This document shows positions 1 through 9,666 of a DNA stretch of 64,000 bases, in pieces. The position numbers and the translations under genes were made by a program. The stretch is from assembly GCA_032718475.1 (NCBI GenBank), contig JAUCBJ010004955.1, forward strand, positions 1 to 64,000. The letters are read 5' to 3'. The notes under the pieces are model-generated. The model saw only the letters and a program-made list of their open reading frames with translations, was not told the origin of the DNA and ran no database searches. The stretch is from Nemertoderma westbladi. Lineage: Eukaryota > Xenacoelomorpha > Nemertodermatida > Nemertodermatidae. How positions within the stretch are numbered: position 1 is the first letter of the stretch; each line of letters opens with the position of its first letter.

Positions 1-210
1 AATCGAATTCGGATTATTACTTAAATTATTTGGACTATTCTGTATAACTACATCACTAGAATTACTCTGTACGTCAATATTAGAATCGTTCTGATTTAAA
101 ATAATATTATTACTATTAGGTAACGTATTTCCTGCAATAAAAATTTGGTTAGAGTCGTCCAATACAGTATTATTAATATTAGCGTTATCTACTGTATTAG
201 TGTTATTACC
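1..210 (-). CDS. Asn-rich reading frame open to window edge (partial)
   Basis: In the frame one base back from the end of the 552-codon ORF, the minus strand is open for all 70 codons from the G10 tract to the edge of the window. It is rich in Asn, Ile, Asp and Ser, with AT-rich codons unlike the GC-rich ORF before it. It could be a separate domain reached by a -1 shift at the homopolymer, or the true continuation of the ORF if the run length is a sequencing or mutational error. AT-rich sequence tends to contain stops, so 70 open codons is mildly notable, but no family is recognised. Confidence 0.3.
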
Positions 211-1847
211 CCCCCCCCGCTCGTACGATCACACCAGTTTCGTGTCCGTAGTGTGGTCCCTGTCAGTGGAGTATTAATAAACGTATCCACGGCCCCCGGC
301 TCCTCTGAAATGTTCGAGCCTGCCCCTCTCTCAGACACTCCTGCCCGCGCCCGTTCCACCTCGCGCGCGTGTACAGCCGTATACTCTACGAATTTGTCTC
401 GCTGTTTCTCTAACTCTATTCGGCCACTCTCCACTCTTATTACTTTCTCCTTTGACTCTCGTTTTTCCTGCTCAATCAATTCCAGCTCTCTCCTAATCCC
501 CTCTCTTCTTCTCGCCTTACGCTCTTTGCGTTCACTTTCCTCTCTCGCCTCACGTTTCTCGCGTTCGCTTTCCTCTCTCGCCTCTCGTTTCTCGCGTTCC
601 GCATCGCGTTTCTCCTCGCGTTCCCTTCGTTCCCTTCTCTCTCTCGCCTCGCGTTCCTCGCGTTCTCTCTCGCGTTCCGCCTCGCGTTTCTCGCGTTCTG
701 CTTCGCGTTTCTCGCGTTCTGCCTCGCGTTCTCTCTCGCGTTCCCTCTCTTCCCTCAACTCTATCTCCTCACACTCCCTAAGGTTCCTCGCGGCCCTTTC
801 GCCCCTCTCCCTCAACTCTTTAATCGACACCGTTTCCCTCTCTAGCATCACTCTCCCCTCCTCTAGCCGTCTACCTAGTTCTCTATTCGCCTCTACCACT
901 ACATTGAAACGGTGTCTAGCCTCTATCTCTCTCACCCGTCTTTCTTTTTCGGAGGATGTAACAGACTTATCGGTTGCGACGGATTCCCTCCGCCTTCCCG
1001 ACCCGCTGGCTCTCCCCCCCTTTCCGGAACTCCCTCCGACCGACGAGACCGAACCCGCGGGGTCAACCTCGGGTTCGCCCTCCTCTGGTCTGTTCCAACC
1101 TACTGTCTTTATACCCCGGGCATCGATTAAGTATGGCCCTAAGTACACTACCCTAGGTTCTATACTCCCATACCGCCATGAGTCATACAGTTCCTCGGCG
1201 ACCCAAGTCGCTCTCTCCTCGGCCAATCCTCTCTGCCCGAAGCGCACTAGATAATATAAATGTCTATTCGACTCACCTAGTCCTAGGTTCAGTTTTACCT
1301 CGTCTATCCTCTTCCCTTCTCTGGCCTCCTTTATCAGTCTCCGGGTCGCGTTGTAGGCCCGTCGAAGTCGCTCGGAAACCCCGACGTCCTCGTCGCCGAC
1401 CCCTCGTCCGTCTCTCCGGGTTCGACGTCGTACCGGCGGCCCCACCGTCGCCGTTCCGGTGGGCCGTGCGTCGCCCTCGGCCTGCGGTTGGCCGGCGACA
1501 TCGGTGTCGACATCCCCGTCGTCTCTCCGGGTCCGGCGTCGTACCGTCGGCCCCACCGTCGCCGTCTCGGTGGGCCGTTCGTCGCCCTCGGCCTGTGGCT
1601 GGCCCGCGACGTCGGTATCGACATCCCCGCTGTGTGTCGACTCGTCTCTCTCTTCCTCGAGCCCGATCTCTCTATCCTCCGGCTCGATCTCTGGTTCCAG
1701 GCGGTCCCCCTCTACTCGAATCCCCGGTTCGCCCGGTACGGATGGCTCCGGTGTCGTGGGCGTATATCGCCTGGTCGCGGCCTCGCGGATCGTTAGATCG
1801 TCGTCGTCCGGGGTCCGCGTGGGTGTCACTTCACCCGACTCGCTCAT
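189..1847 (-). CDS. 552-aa charged coiled-coil ORF, gag/ORF1-like, family unknown
   Basis: The protein begins with an acidic and proline-rich segment (residues 1-70). Two near-identical tandem copies of a 37-residue unit follow (about 72-108 and 109-145; each contains GDVDTDVAGQPQAEGD and ends RRRTRR). Residues 155-250 form a compact, possibly folded region (LYYLVRFGQRGL, WVAEELYDSWRYGS, YLGPYLIDARGIK), then a Gly/Ser linker. Residues 295-485 are a very highly charged Glu/Arg coiled coil dominated by EREKREAE-type repeats. The ORF stops just after a G10 tract at 209-218. Size, charge and position behind a putative terminal repeat suggest a structural (gag or ORF1-like) protein of a retroelement, but no diagnostic zinc knuckle is visible and I do not recognise the family. 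The start used is the first Met of the open frame. The long plus-strand ORF opposite is a shadow of the Glu/Arg-rich region. Confidence 0.55.
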   Translation of the reverse strand: MSESGEVTPTRTPDDDDLTIREAATRRYTPTTPEPSVPGEPGIRVEGDRLEPEIEPEDREIGLEEERDESTHSGDVDTDVAGQPQAEGDERPTETATVGPTVRRRTRRDDGDVDTDVAGQPQAEGDARPTGTATVGPPVRRRTRRDGRGVGDEDVGVSERLRRAYNATRRLIKEAREGKRIDEVKLNLGLGESNRHLYYLVRFGQRGLAEERATWVAEELYDSWRYGSIEPRVVYLGPYLIDARGIKTVGWNRPEEGEPEVDPAGSVSSVGGSSGKGGRASGSGRRRESVATDKSVTSSEKERRVREIEARHRFNVVVEANRELGRRLEEGRVMLERETVSIKELRERGERAARNLRECEEIELREEREREREREAEREKREAEREKREAEREREREEREARERRERREREEKRDAEREKREAREESEREKREAREESERKERKARRREGIRRELELIEQEKRESKEKVIRVESGRIELEKQRDKFVEYTAVHAREVERARAGVSERGAGSNISEEPGAVDTFINTPLTGTTLRTRNWCDRTSGGGVITLIQ

Positions 1848-2326
1848 CTTTTGTCTGTTGGTGGCTGGTGGTATCTGAGTCTATTAGGCTAGGGCAGCAG
1901 TTGTTGTTTAGTTACTGTGACGGGATCATCCGGAGATGAACCCGATTTATCCTGTTTTAGTTCACGCGTCCCCGCCGTGTGAAAGAGTGTAAGTTGAGGT
2001 TACTGTTGTTCGTTATATTGTGATCTTGAGACGTGATATAGATATAGATATAGATTGATGTTATACACTGACGTTCACAGGTTGACGGGATGACGGTAAC
2101 TAAAATCCCGGTACTTCCCTAATTGTAACTTACTGTACCACCAGTAACACTGAGATAACTGAGGTAATATGATTACTGCTTACTGGTTATATCGCACGGT
2201 GGCCTTATTGCTACTCAATCGGTGCCAGCCCCCCTCTGATTGGTTGCTACCCTTGTTGGCGCCCTTTGAGGTGTTCCCGTTCACCCCAGCTATTCTCTCC
2301 CTTGTCAGGATACTAACCCCTGACCC

Positions 2327-5300
2327 TTATTGTGTGCTTCTCCTTCCCATTCTGTTGGGGAGACACGAGTTGGTTTGGGACCTAATCTCGTGTCCCCCAA
2401 TATTGCTTATTGGCTTAACTTTGTGGAGTATTGGCGGGATTGATTCGCTAACAGCGTGCAACAAGATATGATGTTTCGCACCACACTTTGCACACCTTAT
2501 GTCAGAGAAACAGGTTCGCCGTTGGTGTCCTTGTCTGAGGCAATTATAACATAACCGCTTATCCCACATGACTTCGCGTCTCTCTGTTAATGATTTCTTT
2601 AGAAATTCATCACACCTATTCAAATGGTGGGTCCCGTCGCACAGCGCACATTTCGGTTTGATGTTACTTACCTTAGTCTGAGTCACATTGTGTACACTGG
2701 CCCTTTCTTCGGGTTTTCTCACCTGAATTCTCTTGGGAGACGTGGGAGGAGTTTTTCTTACCTGTTCCCTCCTGTCATTTGTTCGAGACTTGAATTTACT
2801 TACCTGATCTTTAGGCATTTTATTCACGTAATAAGATCTATCCGTGTCCTTCCCGCTATCTTCTCCTTGAGAAGTCTGGCTTTCGCCGTCATCGGTATAA
2901 CATACTGGTGTTACTTTTCTCCTAGAGACGGGTTTTTCACTTACCTTGTTTTCCGGTGTTTTCTCCCTAGACAGTTTCAGGAGCTGTAATTTCACTTCTC
3001 CATCTAGGAATGACATGAGATCAGCCATGGTAGGGTCTCGCCGTTGTTGTTCCATCATATATAACACTTTCTTATCCCAGCGTGTACCTACTCCACCTTT
3101 CGGTAAAGTAGAAGCCACTGCTCTAATAACCATAGTGTTCTGATACTCATGAGACTTACCTAGCCAATCTAATTGTCTGCAGATCTCCTGGATCTCATCG
3201 GAAAACTCGATAATTCCGCTACTAATAAACTTTCGGGGCGCTACTAACTTTGCATACAAGTACCCAGCGATATTATTCCTATTACCATACCTGATGTTTA
3301 GTGTATCCCAAACTTGTCTTAATCCGTCTGGATGTCCAATAAACTTTAACGCCATTAACTTGGGAGATCCTTCCAAGCACTCGATGAGGTATCTAAGTTT
3401 CTCTCCATTAGATAGTACAGAGTTCTGTATGTTATCTTTGTAATATTCATTAAAAGGTAACCATTTCATCTCATCTCCATTGAACTTGACGATCTCTCCA
3501 ACCTTTACCGCTTGCCGGGCTTCGGTTCTAGCCATTTGACGCGTAAAACTTTCTTGGGCCATCGTGTTATTTAATATCGAGTTATCGGTATATAAATTTC
3601 TCGGATTATGATCCGGTCTATAGGGAATATCATTATCAACAGGTCTATAATTACCCTTAATAGGGTTCACTATAGGAGTTTCTACTTCGCTAGCAGTATA
3701 AATGCGTGTAGGCTCCACACCTTGCGCATGAGATACTTCAGACCTAACGGGTTGACACATTGTTACAGGGGGTGGTGGTATACCCTTTTGTAAATTTACT
3801 AATTTATCGCGCTCTAGCGCGATATTTTGCTGCACTTCTTGCAACTCTAACTTACTTTCCCTCACTGTTCCCTTTAAATGTTGGACAGTCCCTTCCAACT
3901 CTCGGACCTGTTGGGAGGAGCGTATCCGATTCTCCTTCATCTCTCCGAGGAGAATATCCATCCCCCGCCGTCTCTCATCTACCCAATCAACCGCCGAAAC
4001 GGGATCCGCCAACGTCGTAGCGGGCAGACGAGGGACAACGGGCGACAAATTTGGAATATTTCGCTCGGGGTCCAGGACCTGAACTGTCTCCTGGGCAGTT
4101 CTACGGGGCACAGGTAGCTTAGTGCTATGCAGAGGGAATTTATAGGTAGCTTCAGGGAGCACAGGTGTATCTATTACCGAAGGGGTGATTTCAAGAACAG
4201 GCCTACTTATTTCAGGCTCATCTACTATAGTAGGGAGTCTTTCTATTGTAATTATTTGGTCTGTTGGTTCTGTACTCTCTAAGTTGGTGTTATTTAGTTG
4301 CCTTCTAACAGCTGGAGGCAAATCAGGCAATTTCTGACGGTGGAATGTTCTTTTACGTCTGCTTAGGCGGGATCGATTTCCTCCGCCTTCAGTGTCGGTG
4401 GTATCGCCTTCCTCAGATGATGTATAACCTTGTCGTTTGGGAGTAGATCGATTCATCATCTGCATATTACTAGCTGTTAACTGTTTATTAAAGTTATCTT
4501 GCCTCTCTTGAAGATTTTCCAACTCTAGTTGGGTTGTCTCTTCAGATGCCCTCCGTTCTGCTTCTGCCACTGCTATCTTTCTTTCCGCTTCTGCCGCTGC
4601 CGCTTTCCTTTCCGCTTCTACGGCTGCAGCTGCCGCTTTTGCCTCTGCCGCTGCCGCTTTCCTTTCCGCTTCTACGGCTGCAGCTGCCGCTTTTGCCTCT
4701 GCCGCTGCCTCTGCTGCCTTTCTTTCCGCTTCTGCCGCTGCCACTGCCGCTGCTGCTGTCTTTCTATCTTCTATACGTTTTTTCCTTACTTGTTCTTCCT
4801 TTTCTCTAGCGATGCGGAGTTGTTCATCGAATTTAGCTTGGTTCGCAGCTAACCTATCCACATCGATCGCATCTAACACAAGTTTGGCTCCTTCGCTATT
4901 AGGGCTAAGTCCCTCTAGCCTTCTCCTCAACTCTTCATCTCCCAAAAAACGCTGATAGTCTGACAGATAGATATCAATGGCATCCTTCTTATGCGGTTTC
5001 TCTGCCGTCGCTTCACTTTCCACTTGGGAAAAAGTAGCGTCCGTCGATTCTCCATGTGTTGAGCGCTCCTCCAACTGAGCTTTCCACTGAGCTGCTCCTT
5101 GAACCTGGCGTCTCACCCTTTGAAGCCAAGTCTTTACGGCAACTTGCAACGACGTGTCTTGTCTTCTTTTAGAAGCCTCCTCAAAGGCGGATAAGATTAG
5201 CCTAATTCGCAGAACTCTTTCTCTAACTTGATAAAGCAGCTGTCCCTGCTCTTGAGGTCCTTGAGGTTGTTTAAACAGCTGTCTTTCTACTCGCTCCATA

Positions 5301-5935
5301 GAGCTGAAGAATCCCTGTGCGTATCCGGCTGCGGACCTCTTCCATACAGCTGGATCGATGGTTTCCTTGGCTACTCCCATCCGGTGTATGTCTTCCCAGG
5401 CAGCTTCTGATAAATCAAACGGGAGTCCGGGTCCGGGGAAGTTCCATTGCGACTCGACAATAGACTTCAATTCTTCCCTCGTGTACCCCGCATAACTATC
5501 TCTAGTTGATCGTTGACTCCTCGCCCAATCGATCTGGTGTTCTTCCACCGCGATCAATAACCTAGTGAGTACGGCTGCAGGAAGGATGAGAAGGGGATCC
5601 GTATAAACCGCATCCGTCATCTCTGCTCCGCGCTCGGGTGTCAGCTCTACAGTATCCTCACTACTGGAGCTGCTGGGCCGCTGAGGAATAAGTTCTTGAC
5701 TCGCGGGTTGTTGCTGTTCCGCTGCTTCTTGGTCCCGCTTGACCTGAGCTCGAGTGCCTATGATAGACCTACGATGTTGGACTAGCCTAGGTTCTGTTAT
5801 TACTACTGGAGGGATGACCTTCCTCACAGTGGGAGGTGAACTGAATTTACGACCAGACGGTTGTACGTCTCTATCTGAGTCGCAGATAGTTACATCTAAT
5901 ATACTGTCTGACAGGTTCTGCTTAGTATCAGACAT
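2327..5935 (-). CDS. gag: BEL/Pao gag polyprotein, C-terminally truncated by insertion
   Basis: Structural protein of a BEL/Pao retrotransposon: it forms the particle and binds the RNA genome. In order: a charged N-terminus; an extra segment of roughly 170 residues (about 110-280) that is missing from copy B; a coiled coil (about 355-490) greatly expanded by Ala-rich AAAAVEAERKAAAAEAK repeats; a Ser/Thr/Pro-rich middle; the DUF1759-type gag core (about 800-980, FNGDEMKWLPFNEYY, IRYGN, LDWLGKSHEYQ); and three zinc motifs near 1095-1170 (CX2CX3-4HX4C, CYNCLRQGHQRRTC, and CAKCGAKHHILLH). The last 42 or so residues, from 2455 down to the stop at 2327, do not match copy B and come from the nested unit, so protease and pol are cut off. 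Otherwise the frame is open over 1160 codons, which indicates fairly recent activity. Confidence 0.9.
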   Translation of the reverse strand: MSDTKQNLSDSILDVTICDSDRDVQPSGRKFSSPPTVRKVIPPVVITEPRLVQHRRSIIGTRAQVKRDQEAAEQQQPASQELIPQRPSSSSSEDTVELTPERGAEMTDAVYTDPLLILPAAVLTRLLIAVEEHQIDWARSQRSTRDSYAGYTREELKSIVESQWNFPGPGLPFDLSEAAWEDIHRMGVAKETIDPAVWKRSAAGYAQGFFSSMERVERQLFKQPQGPQEQGQLLYQVRERVLRIRLILSAFEEASKRRQDTSLQVAVKTWLQRVRRQVQGAAQWKAQLEERSTHGESTDATFSQVESEATAEKPHKKDAIDIYLSDYQRFLGDEELRRRLEGLSPNSEGAKLVLDAIDVDRLAANQAKFDEQLRIAREKEEQVRKKRIEDRKTAAAAVAAAEAERKAAEAAAEAKAAAAAVEAERKAAAAEAKAAAAAVEAERKAAAAEAERKIAVAEAERRASEETTQLELENLQERQDNFNKQLTASNMQMMNRSTPKRQGYTSSEEGDTTDTEGGGNRSRLSRRKRTFHRQKLPDLPPAVRRQLNNTNLESTEPTDQIITIERLPTIVDEPEISRPVLEITPSVIDTPVLPEATYKFPLHSTKLPVPRRTAQETVQVLDPERNIPNLSPVVPRLPATTLADPVSAVDWVDERRRGMDILLGEMKENRIRSSQQVRELEGTVQHLKGTVRESKLELQEVQQNIALERDKLVNLQKGIPPPPVTMCQPVRSEVSHAQGVEPTRIYTASEVETPIVNPIKGNYRPVDNDIPYRPDHNPRNLYTDNSILNNTMAQESFTRQMARTEARQAVKVGEIVKFNGDEMKWLPFNEYYKDNIQNSVLSNGEKLRYLIECLEGSPKLMALKFIGHPDGLRQVWDTLNIRYGNRNNIAGYLYAKLVAPRKFISSGIIEFSDEIQEICRQLDWLGKSHEYQNTMVIRAVASTLPKGGVGTRWDKKVLYMMEQQRRDPTMADLMSFLDGEVKLQLLKLSREKTPENKVSEKPVSRRKVTPVCYTDDGESQTSQGEDSGKDTDRSYYVNKMPKDQVSKFKSRTNDRREQVRKTPPTSPKRIQVRKPEERASVHNVTQTKVSNIKPKCALCDGTHHLNRCDEFLKKSLTERREVMWDKRLCYNCLRQGHQRRTCFSDIRCAKCGAKHHILLHAVSESIPPILHKVKPISNIGGHEIRSQTNSCLPNRMGRRSTQ
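2355..2400. repeat. Hairpin-forming inverted repeat in putative LTR
   Basis: Arms of about 15 bases (TTGGGGAGACACGAG and CTCGTGTCCCCCAA) pair with one gap around a 17-base loop. It lies about 50-100 bases inside the proposed LTR start of the nested unit, so it would fall in the LTR transcript or act as a protein-binding palindrome. The function is inferred only from position. Confidence 0.6.
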
Positions 5936-6064
5936 GACTATGTATACCGTTGAATGTCTACTACTGTATTACAGTCTGAGCAAGTCTAGTAACTCAGTAT
6001 TAACTGCTAGCCTAATAATTAATTACCGGTACTGCTACTCAGTGTAGAGTGATATATATATAAT

Positions 6065-6320
6065 ATATTAGAATACCGGTATGCTTATAGTATATATAAC
6101 TATTATTACAGACTAGGTTTATCACCGAATACCGGTATAATTTTAGCACAGATATATATAAATATATAATAGGCCTATCGGGAATACCGGTATACAGCTT
6201 ACAGTTTGTAGTATATATAATTCTGGACTAGAATTAATTACAAGTACCGGTATAATGTAAGCCTAAAATTTACAGAAATAAAGATAATAGGCCTATCGTA
6301 AATACCGGTATATCAATTAT
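6065..6320. repeat. Degenerate array of ATACCGGTAT palindromes upstream of gag
   Basis: ATACCGGTAT or a near match recurs at about 6072, 6130, 6186, 6245 and 6302, one every 55-60 bases, each embedded in similar AT-rich sequence with TATATATA tracts. The homologous leader of BEL copy B keeps the same five-site layout at about 34183, 34237, 34297, 34363 and 34421, with somewhat different filler. Conserved palindromes with conserved spacing just upstream of the gag start suggest a binding or packaging site, but this is inference. Confidence 0.7.
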
Positions 6321-7254
6321 TTTAGAATAATTGAATTTCTGAACTTTAGGGTTACTTGGTTACTTTAACTTACTTTCTTACCGCTATTTGAGCAGTAGAC
6401 CAACTGATATTGAGACCTAATTGTTGTATGGCAGGCCTACTATTTATAAATCGTTAGATTTGATTTATAATATATATATACCCGTTTTAATGGGTTTAGT
6501 CAATGTTTGAAATAAATGTTATTATTTCTGGGGTAATCACTACACAAAGCGGTACGCTTTCAGTGAAGTGTTACGTACAGGACACTAAAACAAATGATTC
6601 TAATTTACCTAAGTTACTTAATTCTACAAATTACGTACAATTCGGGTTGAGATTACAATCTCTAAATAAACACAAAAATTTACAAAAAACACAAAATACG
6701 AATTTTTAGGGTAATTTTACAAGAAGTCTACTAACCAGCCTAACAAAGGGTTAGAAATCTGGTTATTACAACGGACAGGGTACTACGGTATTTGAAATAA
6801 TAAGTAGTAGTAAATACACTGCGTTGTCCAGATAGGAAAATACCACCGCCTGACGACCTATAGCCGTATCGCTATAGGTTCTACGTTATGTATCACGGAG
6901 TGTTCCTACCTAGAAATTAATAGAGCTAATCGAACGTGCCTATTAACCACTTTACAACACAAATATAATGCCTACACTAATTACTTTCGGAAAGCACTGT
7001 ACACTAAACCCTAAATTAGGTACGAGTACTTGTACAACAGATAATCAGTAGTTAAATATACTTGAACAGCTAAAAGAACCACGGCATCTGCTGGAGTGAC
7101 CGATGCACAAAATCACCAGTCTTTACCTACGCCAAGCAGCCCGTGTAGTACCGGGGTTAATTTAACTATAGCGGTATGTATAACAAACACAATTACTGTA
7201 GGAACAAACTTGGGGAATGAATGTTGCGAATAATCGCATAAACTCTGAATAATA

Positions 7255-8100
7255 AATATTACGCTACGCGCACAAACTACTCAAACAAAATGCAGACTAC
7301 TATCAAGCCTAAACAAACTACAGGACATGCAGACTCCGAAATGATTAGGGAGTATGCGTTCTAACCCAGTAGTACGACTTATTCTTTAATTGGGGGTTTA
7401 CCTTACAGCATTCGCTGCCCCTACTTCCTAACCGTACTTAATCGGACAAGTGATCTACACACGCTGCAATCCGTTCAGACCTAATAACAGCCAGACAACT
7501 ATCCAGCCTACAAATTATCTAAATAAAATTATACGCTACCCGTACAGACTTACACAAACAAAGTACAGACTAAACGATGGCAGACTACTCACAAGCCTAA
7601 ATAAACTACAGGACATGCAGACCCCGAAATGATTAGGGAGTATGCGTTCTAACCCAGTAGTACGACTTATTCTTTAATTGGGGGTTTACCTTACAGCATT
7701 CGCTGCCCCTACTTCCTAACCGTACTTAATCGGACAGGTGATCTACACACACTGCAATCCGTTCAGACCTAACAACAGCCAGACAACTATCCAGCCTACA
7801 AATTATCTAAATAAATATTATACGCTACCCGTACAGACTTATACAAACAAAGTACAGACTAAACGATGGCAGACTACTCTCAAGCCTAAATAAACTACAG
7901 GACATGCAGACTCCGAAATGATTAGGGAGTATGCGTTCTAACCCAGTAGTACGACTTATTCTTTAATTGGGGGTTTACCTTACAGCATTCGCTGCCCCTA
8001 CTTCCTAACCGTACTTAATCGGACAGGTGATCTACACACACTGCAATCCGTTCAGACTTAACAGCAATCAGACAACAGCTCAGCCTACAAATCGTCTGTA
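7255..8100. repeat. 289-bp tandem repeat in BEL leader, about 3 copies
   Basis: The landmark GATTAGGGAGTATGCG occurs at 7343, 7631 and 7920, giving periods of 288 and 289 bp, and the intervening units are nearly identical over their length. Copy B has two more diverged units of about 298 bp (landmarks near 35471 and 35769). Copy number therefore varies between elements of the same family, probably through unequal recombination or template switching during reverse transcription. Confidence 0.9.
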
Positions 8101-8463
8101 CAATCTGATCAGGTTTACACGCCTTCTGTTCAATACTGACCTACAAATAAATAAAACTTGACAGAAATAAGTAAACCATATAAAGGAATAAGGGGTGATC
8201 AATCCCTAATCCCTTAAACAGCCTACCGGTATGCAACAATCAAATCGAATAATACTAGTGTACTTATACGGAAGTACCGGTTAGGACAGCTAGGCCTACG
8301 GACCTACAGAAGTACCGGTTCTGGCAGTTGGGCCTACTGACCTACGGCAGTACCGGTTCTAGCGGTTGGGCCTACTGACCTACTGAAGTACCGTTCAGGT
8401 TTACCGGTTGACCGGTACTTTCAACTTTATTGCTTACTGCAATAAAGAAGCTATATCCTTTAA

Positions 8464-9666
8464 TGTTCGCGCTTTTAGACCTTTGGCAGTTTAACCCGCC
8501 AATTTAAGATGTCTTCTAGATATTAAATCGCTTTTTAGCCTATGACAAGTATTTGATTCACTACACTAGTCGAAACCAATCTATGCGCGACCATTCACCC
8601 GCTGGATATTCCCGGGAGATTGGGTTCGACGGTTTAATTTTATTGCTATGTAAGCCTAATGTATTATTCGACTGACAGTATTATATAATCTCTGACAATA
8701 TTATTCACCTTCGGGAATATTAACAGTTCCTTTAGGACGTGGCGCTTTATTTATATAAACAGAGTTATGACTTAAACTACTCACAACGATATGGCTTAAT
8801 TATAATTCACATATATGACGCATTCTTTAGGAAATGCTTCTTTAACAGACTCACTCGTACACAATGCTGCACAATACTGCACACTAATCTGCCAATCTTC
8901 ACTGATTTTAGTCACATATAAAAGGAACACAGACTGACTCATGTAGGGTCTATCAAATAACATTAGATTCACTTCAAACCACTTTAACATAAGTCACAAT
9001 CGTTATTGGTAACCTTTCTCTCTTACCTTCGGTATATCAAGAATATTGGGTGCCGGGGTTATTTCTCGTTATTCCAATATAATAATTCATCAACAAATAT
9101 AATGAATAACCGACAACAAATAGCAGTATACGGTATTGATTGAGCAGGTAATTTTAGCAGCAGTTGTTCAAGTGATTAAAAGCCAGTTTGTTTGTTTTGG
9201 CAATCAGTCAGTTAAAGGATATATGTCCTTATAATTAAACCTACTAGTGTTGAGCTAAAAAGCAGAAAGCACAAAACACTAAAAGCCGTTCTTTCGTGGC
9301 TTTGAAAAACTCGTGACTACTACTCTATACGAGGATACTAACTACCCTTATTCCACGAAGTTCCCGTTCAACACAGAGAAAGAGCAGTGAGATAGGAAAA
9401 TTTCAGTTCAGTAGCTCTGTGATAGGTCAAAATCAAGGCTAACTCAAATTCTATTGGGAGATACAAAAACAAGGCTATGACGCAACCTCCCTAGGCTTGT
9501 TGGCCGATTAAACAGAGCCCAGATGCCTGCGTACAGCAAATCAGCCAATAAGCTGGTAACTTGCACTATTTTTAGCTATAGATCCCTTTAGAGAGTATTC
9601 TAGCGACTGGGGGGGGGAACTGGCCAACAAGGCAAACGAATCAGTTATCCCACAAAAGCTTTTACA
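8464..9666 (-). repeat. 5' LTR of BEL copy A
   Basis: About 1203 bp bounded by TG (TGTTCGCGCTTTTAG on the plus strand) and CA (AAAGCTTTTACA). The same termini bound both LTRs of copy B, and internal blocks such as CGACCATTCACCCGCTGGATAT and GCAGTTCCTTTAGGACGTGGCGC are shared. Flanking sequence resumes at 9667. Its partner LTR is not in the window, so the TSD cannot be checked. Confidence 0.88.

Larger units (their letters stand above)
1..2453 (-). mobile_element. Unidentified retroelement-like unit nested in BEL copy A
   Basis: Comparison with copy B shows that BEL similarity ends at about 2455, beside a minus-strand sequence starting TGTTAGCG at 2453, a plausible LTR start. About 600 bp of non-coding DNA follow, then a 552-codon ORF, then an asparagine-rich reading frame that is open to the window edge. 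This order (terminal repeat, leader, first ORF) is what a nested LTR-type element would show. The second terminal repeat, the RT and the other target-site duplication would lie outside the window, so the class is unproven. A recombination junction or a different transposon type remains possible. Confidence 0.45.
5936..8463 (-). other. BEL copy A leader (long 5' UTR), non-coding
   Basis: About 2.5 kb between the 5' LTR and the gag start, with no credible ORF. It carries two repeat systems described separately: palindromes ATACCGGTAT next to gag, and a tandem repeat of about 289 bp further upstream. The same layout occurs in copy B (34045-36294), so it is a family trait. No canonical primer-binding site starting TGG directly follows the LTR in either copy. 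A perfect 8-base stem TTTATTGC/GCAATAAA lies about 20 bases beyond the LTR on the minus strand. Confidence 0.75.
1..9666 (-). mobile_element. BEL/Pao LTR retrotransposon copy A (partial, interrupted)
   Basis: Read on the minus strand this runs from a 5' LTR (8464-9666) through a long non-coding leader to a gag ORF (5935 to about 2456). The assignment rests on gag, whose central domain and three terminal zinc motifs are those of BEL/Pao gag, and on clear similarity of LTR, leader and gag to the complete copy at 25802-37514. Near 2455 the similarity stops abruptly inside the gag coding frame and an unrelated unit begins. Protease, RT, integrase and the 3' LTR are therefore absent from the window, either lost or beyond the left edge. 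The LTR is clearly more divergent from the two LTRs of copy B than those are from each other, so it is a separate and probably older insertion. Confidence 0.85.

Noticed and set aside
145-1254. 369-codon plus-strand ORF rich in Ser/Arg/Leu
   Set aside because: It is the complement of the Glu/Arg coiled-coil coding region on the minus strand; its composition is explained by the repeat there.
1921-1980. Primer-binding site of the nested unit (GGCGGGGACGCG)
   Set aside because: It resembles a PBS but lacks the initial TGG, and the LTR end cannot be fixed without the second LTR.
4529-4852. Plus-strand Cys/Phe/Leu-rich ORFs over BEL gag
   Set aside because: They are shadows of the Ala/Glu/Lys repeat on the minus strand (complement of GCN/GAR codons).
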